NCBI GenBank assembly: GCA_008692225.1
Contig: VICG01000005.1
Span: 777,001 to 841,000, forward strand
Origin: Monilinia fructicola
Taxonomy: Eukaryota; Ascomycota; Leotiomycetes; Helotiales; Sclerotiniaceae
Direction: 5' to 3'
DNA length: 64,000 nucleotides
A program made the translations under genes and the position numbers. This document shows, in pieces, positions 49,177 to 58,005 of this stretch (positions within the stretch are counted from its first letter, which is position 1; every line of letters starts with the position of its first letter). The notes beneath the pieces are model-generated. The model was not told the DNA's origin. It saw nothing but the letters and a program-made list of their open reading frames with translations, and searched no databases.

Positions 49177-50087
49177 ATGGCTACAAAAGGGGTTTGGCAG
49201 AATATTACTGCCTTGTTCTCCGGCCTAATTATTGGTAATGATGTGCAAAATTATCCTTCTCAACCACCAACCTTACCAACCCCACCAACCTTCGAGTTGT
49301 TTTCACAACTTCCAGTAGAATTAAGAATCAAAATCTGGAAATATTCTCTACCTGGACCTCGTTTGCTACGTATGGTTGGATATTTCGGAAGTGAGCGGGT
49401 TCTATCTTCAGCATTATCACACCCTTATCACCTACTTCATGTGAGCCGAGAAGCTCGCGAAGTTGCTCTCACAAGATATTGTGTTCTTCGAGAGCCGTCA
49501 ATTGTACCACTGTACATAAATTCAAAGCTCGACCTTCTCTGCTTCCTTGGCTTCGATGACTATCAGAAGTTTTTCAAAGACAGAATCAATCAGATCTATG
49601 AAGACGGCCCAGTGATAGACAAACTGGTCGTTTTTTGCCATCTCGGAAACAAAAGAACTGAATGTTCAAGAGCGTATTGAAGATATTGTTACCACTAGCT
49701 TCTCCGCGACCTTCGCATATCCCGATTTGAAGAGTGTTATATTCGTCCTCGAAAGACTTCAAGATGAAGTGAAGACTAGGAAGATAAATGAAAGGCTCAA
49801 AGAAAAGTCCAGTAATAGCAAAAACTTTGGATCTCCAACTGACTTTTACCACCATGGAGGATCTTGTCATGGAGTACAATGTGGAGACCGATTCACAGTT
49901 GGGAGGCTAAAGGTATGAAGAACCAGGGGTCATTGATGAGTCACAACAATTGCTACACCATTTCAATCACCAGCATAAAGCAAATGATTCATATGGATCG
50001 GAGGCTTGCTATATTTTTCCTGCTCATATCTTCTCCCCGAAAACCTTCAACATCAACTTGAGCTCCTTGGTCAAGTATTCAATATAG
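49177..50087 (+). CDS. 2EXR-motif protein, copy 3 (homopolymer frameshift)
   Basis: Starts MATKGVWQNITALFSG at 49177. The core reads FELFSQLPVELRIKIWKYSL and then LLHVSREAREVALTRY, both family blocks. At 49631-49636 there is a run of six T; reading it as five T continues DKLVVFAISETKELNVQERI and on through DLKSVIFVLERLQDE in the next frame, while as written the frame ends at 49680 after 167 residues. A clean intron follows (49913-49973, GTATGA...CCAG), and exon 2 (49974-50087, TAG at 50085) continues in the corrected frame. The whole therefore looks like a gene of about 280 residues with one homopolymer indel. It may be an error or a true lesion. Confidence 0.78.
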
Positions 50088-50221
50088 TTCACTATCAACA
50101 ACTGAACGAACAAAACTTCACCAACCTTCCCCCTCTGTCACAAATTGACATTTATCTTCGGCTGGATTTCTTTCCCAGACTATTTAAAACTCTTCGAGAG
50201 CTGTTCTTCCCTGAATTCACA

Positions 50222-51178
50222 ATGAATCGAGATGTTCCTACATCATCTTCTAGCGTTCTTTGCAGTGACACCTCAACTGTCGGAAATGTATCCAAACTCA
50301 TCAAGGCAGATACACCAAACGAAACTCCCCCCCAAAATGCGGACGACCTCCAATACAAGAAATTTACCTTGTTCATGAAACTTCCACCCGAGCTTCGCAT
50401 GATTATATGTGAGCTAGCGCTGGAGGTTGTAATGCCGAGGATGCCGGAAGCCATACACCTTTACCCATCTTCTGCGAGAAGAAAAGTCTCCGGTATCTAC
50501 GCTGGCAAAGTCCAGGGCTTTTACCGCAGTCGCAATCTAACAACAGGCCATGTGATGATTATTGCAATGCTACAAGTATCTTTGGAACTACGGCATGCAA
50601 TATGGAAAAACTACTGCATGTTAACCGGACCATTGTCTCGCCCATTATTACTTCGTCCTTCGGTTGACTGCCTCGATTTTCGCGATATGCATCATTTGAA
50701 TGACTATGTAAAGAAAGCCTCATCTGCTTCACGCTCTGGGAATGCGCAGAAAGTTCAGCAGCTGTCGATCGGTAGCCATCCTATACGGCAGAGGCACGAT
50801 TTTTCTTTGAGAGGCAATGCCTCGTCACAAGATGCCTCGCCAAATCCGGTAGAAGAATTGTGCCAAGCAATCTTGCTTTTTCCCAATCTCAAACGCATAT
50901 TCTTCTATTTTGACGTTACTGAGGGATTTAGAATGAGCGGAGAAATCTGGCATGGGCTCCCTGACCGTCATGAAACCTTCCCTTTGGCAGACCGTCTCCG
51001 GCAAAATGCGATATTCAAAGAATGTTGCGCGCGATATTTGCAAACTCGATCAAATCTCCACCCGGCTAAGCAGCACAAGGGTATATCCAGGGATTCCCAC
51101 AGCCAAGTGCCATCTCCGCGAATGCCAGAGTTAGTGTACACAAGCAGAAAAAAATTTCAACGAGACTCATCATGTTAG
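50222..51178 (+). CDS. 2EXR-motif protein, copy 4
   Basis: A single exon of 318 residues from the ATG at 50222 (MNRDVPTSSSSVLCSD). The frame is open further upstream to 50006, but that part overlaps exon 2 of the previous gene in another frame and has a weaker start. Core: FTLFMKLPPELRMIICELAL, then a VSLELRHAIWKNYCML segment in the second-block position and LLLRPSVDCLDFRDM. The second block lacks the usual Cys-Arg. Only about 135 bp separate it from copy 3 on the same strand, so the two may derive from tandem duplication, although they are quite diverged. Function unknown. Intact. Confidence 0.8.
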   Translation: MNRDVPTSSSSVLCSDTSTVGNVSKLIKADTPNETPPQNADDLQYKKFTLFMKLPPELRMIICELALEVVMPRMPEAIHLYPSSARRKVSGIYAGKVQGFYRSRNLTTGHVMIIAMLQVSLELRHAIWKNYCMLTGPLSRPLLLRPSVDCLDFRDMHHLNDYVKKASSASRSGNAQKVQQLSIGSHPIRQRHDFSLRGNASSQDASPNPVEELCQAILLFPNLKRIFFYFDVTEGFRMSGEIWHGLPDRHETFPLADRLRQNAIFKECCARYLQTRSNLHPAKQHKGISRDSHSQVPSPRMPELVYTSRKKFQRDSSC

Positions 51179-53067
51179 ACCACCCCCGAATTATAGATCC
51201 AATGAAGGCCTGCAGGTTATGGATTCACGCTGGAGCAAGGATGGATGGTTTTGGTGATATCTTAGTGTTATCTCTGGCTCATTCCTGGGAAGGTTCCATA
51301 GCAGAAACAAATCTCACAGCTAAGATGAAATCAAGAAGCAGTTTTGAAGGCTGGGCAGTTGGGAGTTCTCGAGAATTTGAATCTCATCGCACGTTTTTCG
51401 GTTGAACATCTAGGTTTATTTGTGCAGCATATTCTCCTTAAACTCACACATCAAAAGATTAGTTAAGCACTAATCAATGAACATTCGTTGTTTTTTTAAT
51501 CATTTTCCCTTGTGTGTATATTTTAGTAGTCGATATAGTGCTTTGTGAAGTGTGATAACGGCCGTGTTGTAAGAGGTAGAGTTGGATCCTGAACAGTAAA
51601 GTCTTCTTTTTATATCCAAGTTTTGCCACTGGTAAGAGGATTTGAAGGTAGCTATAATAACCTAGCAATAGACCTTTCTGTAGATCATGCTAACAGCTAC
51701 CCCACGTGCGGTTATTTCACTGCCTTCTAGTTTATGCCAAACAGCTTCGGGGTATGCATTCGATCTTTCTTGAAGATAGTACGACCTACTGACATCGATA
51801 TGTTCGTTTTCCTCAGGGGAAGCTAGAATTTCCAAAACTTGAACACCAGTTTGCTTATGTTGTTACACTTCCCTCCAGACTTTCAATTTAGTTTATGTAA
51901 ACGAATACTCAACTGCTAAACTGATATACTTCTAATCTCAATCAACATCATACGTGTCAGTCAAGCGTCTAGTAAAACGTTGAATGGTCTGGTGGTTCTG
52001 GTATTGAGATTGGATATAAGTCATCCTCGGCCTCTCTACTCTCCCAATCGTCGCTTGTGGTCACAAAAACCACCCACTTTTGGGAGATCTACCGCTATAG
52101 ATATAGGGTAAAGAAATCGGATGAGCTCATGAATAAGCCAGTCAAACACACCCTCTATCATCCGAACTACATATGAAGAGATCCGAAAGATCGAGATAAA
52201 TGTCTTGATGAGGTGGTTGTTTTCGTCACTCCTTCCCTCTTCATTCCAGGTACCTTTCCCTGCCATATTGCGGTGAGAAGCCCATGGTCGGAAATGATAG
52301 GCCGATGACTTTCCTTTCACCTGCCAGTATCTCTCTCACAAATCCTTGAGTCAACATAAAGAAAGTGACATAATCCTTAATTGTGTATCCCTCAAAAACT
52401 TGGCCGCAGTCGCTTATCTTGCGAACCGAACGTAACATGAAGAACGCAATCGTGTGATACATACCTCCTACACCTCAGAATATTGGTGGATCATGGTAAC
52501 ACAAAACCGAATAGCGTTGCGTTATTCCTGATTTACTGCATCTCAGTAACTGCATGTAAAGGCCCGAGAATCAAACTGGGAATGGCCCATCTGACATGCG
52601 TCGGGGCGGTGTATACGGATGTTCACAGGACCTTCGTTGCACTGGTTATGTACGCACATGTGGCTACCCGCGAGGCTATGGCTAGGCTTTTGACGAGGCA
52701 GTGCCCATTGGATATAGTGAGAAAGGGAGTATCAGAACTTATTCAAGAATGTCTTAATCCGTAAGAATAAAATGCTCACGGTGAAAGACTTTCTGCGAGC
52801 TTCTCGCTAAGACCTTTAGGCAAAATTGTCATAAATTTATGTGCCACTTATTTGCCCTCTTCATAGATGCTTTAAATTACAGTCTATCCCCCACTGATTT
52901 CAATCTGCGTCCAGTCTTTTGGAAAAAGCAAATACATGCTGAGACGAAAGTCTAAGTATAAATTCATCAGAAACCATCCCCAATCCCAAGAGTTCCCGTA
53001 GCTGGTAGCCCAACATTGCTAGACACAAATCCCCCAAAACTTTCCCTTATGTTCCTATAAGTCGTTA
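51179..53067. other. Intergenic, nothing recognised
   Basis: About 1.9 kb with short frames in all six directions and no recognisable content. Confidence 0.45.
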
Positions 53068-53787
53068 TCACGACTCAAGTATATCTGGTGGAATATCTAT
53101 TCCATGCCTGCGACTCAATCGACCACCACTACATAAGCTGCTGGCTACCTCTATTGCCCAGTTCTTCAAACCCTCCAAAGTCTCTCTTGGTAAGTTCTGC
53201 ATTCCAATGCTAAGACCAAGCCCACAGTCCAAGATTGTCGGAATCCACTGAGGGAGAAGTTTCGGAGGTATTTGGAGAATCGAGGAGAAGAAATAAAACA
53301 TGAGAATGCAGCATCCCAGATGCCACAGTGTACTTCTGGAGGAATATTAATAGCTACAAATTTCAGTGACCATGATGAACATACTTCGTGATATCTACCA
53401 TTTCCAAAGACTTCATTCCAGTGTAGAGAACGAGCCCGACAAGAAGTAGAATGAGCCAGAGAAGAAAAACGCTGCGATAGTATGAGCCCTGGAAAACGCT
53501 ATGGCTCTATAACGTGGGACTGACCAAACGAACATGAGGCCCCATCCTTTGCCTTCTGAAGCCATCATCCCTGACAAAATATTAACCATTGCAAGGAAGC
53601 TTTCGATAACAATAATAAAACCTAGAGCCCTTCGTCTTCCTGGAGAAAGCGAACGACTCGGACTCGAGTTGAATTGCGCGGCCTCGACATCTGGAAATTG
53701 GTCTGGTGTATCAACTTCCCGAGTGTTGTGGACTTGAGACAGGAACATTTCGGGTATTGTAGACATTTTGTTAAATTTTCCAAACAT
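53068..53787 (-). CDS. Small membrane protein, hypothetical
   Basis: Three exons: 53787-53525, 53471-53385 and 53335-53068, 618 nt, 205 residues; both introns have GT...AG and consistent phases (GTCAGT and GTATGT donors). The start is the ATG at 53787 (MFGKFNKMSTIPEMFL); the frame extends further only from a TTG. After a polar N-terminus there are hydrophobic segments: ALGFIIVIESFLAMVNILSG, then CVFLLWLILLLVGLVLYTGM across intron 1, then LWHLGCCILMFYFFSSILQI across intron 2, so about three or four membrane spans. The C-terminus is soluble (GGRLSRRHGIDIPPDILES). I do not recognise the family. It may be divergent to the plus-strand membrane gene at 54.8 kb. Confidence 0.7.
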
Positions 53788-54045
53788 CGAAGTGCTGGCA
53801 TCAACGAGAGTGTAATTATCAGAAATAAATGGCAAGTGTATCAGTCTCAATGGTCTTCGATTGGGCTCTTGGTAGTCGTAGTTTTATAGACAGCAAATAG
53901 GAGCAAAAAGTGCGAAACTCAAGATATATGACAGATTTGCTAGTACCTACACGTACGGACGTTTGATTGGAGTGAAGAAGAGTGCTGATCTGTAGTACAA
54001 GCCTGAACTGGATGGTGAAATAGTATGATATGCAGCATTTAATCG

Positions 54046-54143
54046 ACACCCCATGCATATGATGTTTGGCCTTCTAAGGCTTTATCCTTAACTTAACTTA
54101 AGGATAAAGCCTTAGAAGGCCAAACATCATATGCATGGGGTGT
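54046..54143. repeat. Perfect 46-bp inverted repeat with 6-bp loop
   Basis: The left arm, 54046-54091, begins acaccccatgcatatgatgt and ends ggctttatccttaa. The right arm, 54098-54143, is its exact reverse complement; the loop is cttaac. The arms contain no mismatches over 46 pairs. A perfect hairpin of this size in an otherwise diverged spacer suggests a recent origin: a snap-back repair event, a very short foldback element, or a collapsed element end. No flanking target-site duplication is obvious. Confidence 0.95.
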
Positions 54144-54295
54144 TAATCGAAGAATTCATTGCCTTAGGGCCACTCATCACATCCGTTAATTGAAAGAAAG
54201 ACTATGTGTATCCGCCCAACCGTGTTGACACAAGACGTGTCACAATTTCATAGATGCTCGCTCCTCCTCATGCCACTGCATTAGGGGCGAAGGGT

Positions 54296-54314
54296 GGGGG
54301 GGGGGGGGGGGGGG
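54296..54314 (+). repeat. Run of 19 G
   Basis: An uninterrupted run of G (about 19) follows gaagggt. Such runs can form G-quadruplexes and are error-prone in sequencing. There is no coding context. Confidence 0.9.
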
Positions 54315-54780
54315 TTGACACATACATCCAGTCCAAAATGTTTCGGGACCTTTGTATATGCAGATGAAGGCTCATCATGATACGTTGGTTGCGTAGCCTC
54401 TAAATCCGAGAATTTGCTCCCTGGTATGTAGCGTATTACTTTAAGTTTCGTAGAACGATGTGTGCATATGTATGAAAGTGTGATAATATGCCGTATTGCG
54501 TAGCACAATTCTTTGTCGAATTGGCGTGCGACGACCCTCCACCATACAGCCTCCAAAAGAACAAAACATGGGCAGTTCATTTCAGGGAGTAGATATAAAG
54601 ACTTAGTTCTATCCCATCTGCCCGGCACAGGGCAAGTGGTGATACCGAACAAGAACGTCACACATCAAACCGAACTCTCAGCCTCACAATGCCGGTGGAA
54701 ACACAAGAGCAATTGCTTATAAAGTGTTTAGATGAGATTACAAAAAGCACTACTCCGTAAGGTTCAAATCATCACTGATA

Positions 54781-55589
54781 ATGAAGAATGATGTTGACTT
54801 TCATAGCGATTCAACCAGCCTGCGTATGGAAAGGACAATGTCTATGCTTAAGATGGACAATGAGAAATCGGAGCATCTACTGGATGATTACCATGCCTAC
54901 CATTTTCCGCGAGCAACGTATACAGAAGTTGGAGGACTACTTCAGCCCGCAGCTCTACCTCAATCAACAGAGAAGCTGGCGACTGAGTTCAGCACACAAA
55001 ACCATAAAACGAATCAGCCGACTGAAGAAGTCTGTACTTACAACTTGATCACAGTTTGGTCCTGCTTGTTTCACTGTCCCTCATACCTCTTTGCTCTCGT
55101 CTTCCTCAACACCAGCTCTTCACTACTCATGAGCGCGACTTTCATCTTCCTAAACTACAGCAGAAACCTGCAAACATGGAGCTTTCCCCATGGCATGGGT
55201 AACTCGCGACCAATCCTCTCATAACCAAAACGTTCTAACAAATACAGATCATCAGTCCCATCCTCAATCCTCTAGACCTTCATTTCAGCCCACCCAACGA
55301 CTTGATGAATTCCGCCAGTTTCATAATAGCAACGTGGGGATTTACTCAAACGACATTCTCGTGGATATCACACGGGCCAAAATCTGTCAACATGTCTTTC
55401 ATCATGCTGAATTTAGTCATTGCGAATATGATTGGATTCGACCCGGTCGAGTTGGTACTTTGTATCCTTCCATTGCTTATTAGTGTCTGGATGATGTGCA
55501 ATTGGGTATTGGCCTTTTACGATAGAAGAGAGGTCAAGCTCTGCCTCCAACGAGTGGAGAATGGAGGAAATGCGGAGTGTTTGGTCTAG
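54781..55589 (+). CDS. Probable small membrane protein, exon chain uncertain
   Basis: The clearest part is the last exon, to TAG at 55587: PILNPLDLHFSPPNDLMNSA, then FIIATWGFTQTTFSWI, then SVNMSFIMLNLVIANMIGFD and VELVLCILPLLISVWMMCNW. These give at least three hydrophobic segments. A probable acceptor is the AG around 55256 or a few bases earlier, and the donor is GGTAAC at about 55199. An upstream segment open in another frame (SLVLLVSLSLIPLCSRLPQH) could join in phase. The 5' end (ATG 54781 or 54788) is not settled. I do not recognise the family. The last exon is similar in character to the minus-strand membrane gene at 53 kb, but no sequence match was established. Confidence 0.5.
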
Positions 55590-55894
55590 AAACATTTTTA
55601 AGAATACTCTAGCAAAGTCAGATAGCGTGCTCTGATAAAGTCTCACAACGGCTAGATTGTGGACTGGTTTGCACGGCGCTTGTTCCAGGGTAATTGGTTT
55701 GGAGCAGCCCGTCTTTTTAGTATAGTGTGCATTGCAATGTCGTTCGAGTCTTCCTTCAGATATCTCCTACATCACGTACTTCAGATTGATGAACATCACT
55801 TTTCGGGCCTTCAAATATCGTTGGGTCAACTTAAGAATGCCTTCGTAGTTTCCATCATCCGATTGATGTAGATGATCAGGTGGAATGGTGTTTA
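55590..55894. other. Short convergent spacer
   Basis: 3' flanks of the plus membrane gene and the minus BET4 gene. Nothing recognised. Confidence 0.4.
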
Positions 55895-57280
55895 TTATTC
55901 ATTCGATTCGGGCGTAATTTCATTACTCGTTAAGGAGAGTTCAAGACCGTCCCACCTGCCGGCCCTCATAGGGTCAAGTTTCCTTAACTCTGAAAGCCAG
56001 CCCGTGCAATCTCGTAACTCATCACGCTCAGGCGAACGCTCTTCCATTTTACACACAGCTAGTGTGTACTCAAATAAAGCATCATAAACCCACTTACAGT
56101 CCTCACCTCCATCAAGAAAATCCCTCAAGTTAACAAGTTGCTGCTTGATATATTCGATACGGTCTTCTCGAGAGAAATCCGGGGTTATGATTGCATGGCC
56201 AGCAGACTCTGTGAGCGTTGACATAAGAAATTGATGATAGAACCAGACTGATTGATCGTAAGGATATGCATCATTCCACATAGCTTTGGTAATAAGATCA
56301 AATTCTGGGAAAATGTCAGCACCAGTTGCAACGCGATGAATAGAGCCCATCTGTACCATCATCTAAAAACTGCCGTCTCTCACTTGCTGTGGCTTGCCGT
56401 TCGTCGAGTAGTTTCGGTATTAGTTTACTTCGGTTATGCCAAGCCGAAAAGTTCTTCAACTCCGCGTTGATCATTCTTGTAGTATATGCAAATTCCGATT
56501 CGACCATGCTGGAGCCATTTAATTTGGGATCTTCTAATTGAGAAACCACGGTGCGTCGATACCCCCAACCATGGAAATTTCGACTATCTCTTGTCAACAT
56601 TTTTCCCACCAAGACAAGTTCGCGCTGCCACAATCCTCGCGCAATATCCGCAGTCAAACGGTTATTTGCTTGCTTTAATAACCACAATCGATAGTTCCAT
56701 ATCCAATAGCATTTCGGCCACCCTAACATCAACGGAAATATAAAATCTAAATCTGCTTGTATCAGGTCAAGTATTGTAGAATTCTTCCCAGGTTTCTGGG
56801 GGTGCGGGTCGACCTGGGTCGTGTTCAAGGCCTCGGAAGAAGTAGAGGTAGAGGAGGATGAGATTGCGCCAGACGTCGAGCTCTCTGACAGCCCAGAAGA
56901 AGGCTGCTGGAGCTCCGATTCCGATGATGATTCCGATGATTTGGAGAACAATCCATAGATTAGTAAACGTCTGCGAATGTTCCATATCGTATAGTATTCG
57001 GGGTTCTTTGAAAGCAGCTTTGAAGTGAGTTCGAGTACCTCAAGTGTATATTGACGCTCTGCAATCTTTCCAAAAGTCAGAAAGGTAGCCAATCGACAGT
57101 TCCTGAATTACCTTGAGCTCTATCAGTTTTACCAAATCTCTGTAGTCTTCAATGTCCTTCCGTTCCTTTTGCTGGGCTGCGATTGATTTTTGTTCAGTCG
57201 TCGCAATCCGTGGCATACCATGCTATAAATTTGATCAGTCCCAAGTTACTACGAAGTCTTGAGAGACATACGCTTGCCAT
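55895..57280 (-). CDS. BET4: Rab geranylgeranyltransferase alpha subunit
   Basis: The alpha subunit of type II protein geranylgeranyltransferase, which with the beta subunit (Bet2) and escort protein attaches geranylgeranyl groups to Rab GTPases. Four exons: 57280-57272 (only MAS), 57222-57112, 57065-56357 and 56304-55895, sum 1239 nt, 412 residues, phases agreeing. Prenyltransferase alpha (PPTA) repeats are seen as NPEYYTIWNIRRRLL, GWPKCYWIWNYRLWLL, DSRNFHGWGYRRTVV, LKNFSAWHNRSKLI and YDQSVWFYHQFLMS, which is typical for the family. A Ser-rich insert (SSSESELQQPSSGLSESSTS) lies between repeats 1 and 2. The short first coding exon is usual for this gene in filamentous fungi. Intact. Head-to-head with the APC/C activator. 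Confidence 0.94.
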
Positions 57281-58005
57281 CTTGAGAACCTCTCTGTTGT
57301 CGTTGAGGGGAAGAGGAAGAACTGTCTTGATAACCGTTGGCCGACAGCGTGGCTAACACCGCAGCCTTGTAATAAGATGGGAAAGCGCGACTCATGAACT
57401 TGGGAAGGTGGGGTCGGAAACGAGTCATGTAAGCTCCGATTGACCAATGACGGTAGAACTACGAGGTACCTCTTGTTTGTACTTGCTCCCGAATATCAAT
57501 ATCTCTCCTCTCATCTTGTCTTCTCTTGTCTCATCTATTCTCTTCTCTTATATTTTGTTTTCTTCTGTTCTCTTCTCTTCTCTCTCTTCTCTTGCTCTCC
57601 TCTCTTCATATGTCCATCACCAGGACCAGAAGGAATATCGCCACCATTCTTATAGTATTACTAACTTGAGCAGGACAGCTACAACAATCCGTTGCCAGTA
57701 ATGCATGATTATTTCTTGCGGTAGTTTCATTTGCTCTTCGTCTCACCATAGGCTTCGCCGGTGCCCATACCTGGTTGCCATTCTTTGACCATTGAAGATC
57801 AGACGTCGTAGAATACCGTCGAGGGACACATCCTTCTAGACTTACGGCTCTTTTGCCTATTCTTCTCCCTTTTTCTTTCAGGAAACATCGTGAGGTTCAA
57901 AATTTCTATTTGTTGTCTTTCATTTCATGAGAAAGTGTGGATAAGCTGCTATCCCTTTGCATCTTATCGTCAGCCTACTCAATTGTCACTCTTTATAGCG
58001 TTGTC
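57281..58005. promoter_or_regulatory. Shared divergent promoter region with long pyrimidine tract
   Basis: About 725 bp between the starts of BET4 (-) and the APC/C activator (+). From roughly 57505 to 57608 the plus strand is almost wholly T and C (tcttctcttgtctcatctat, then many tctcttct units). Such tracts are common in fungal promoters and may exclude nucleosomes. No specific factor site is claimed. Confidence 0.5.

Larger units (their letters stand above)
53788..54780. other. Spacer with palindrome and G-run between membrane genes
   Basis: Apart from the inverted repeat and the G-run, listed separately, no gene is supported. It should hold the promoters of the two flanking, probably divergent membrane-protein genes. 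Confidence 0.45.

Noticed and set aside
50006..50221. Upstream extension of the fourth 2EXR gene
   Set aside because: Overlaps exon 2 of the third 2EXR gene in another frame; the ATG at 50222 is the better start.
54740..54780. tRNA-like ggttcaaatc
   Set aside because: No matching acceptor or anticodon arms could be folded around it.
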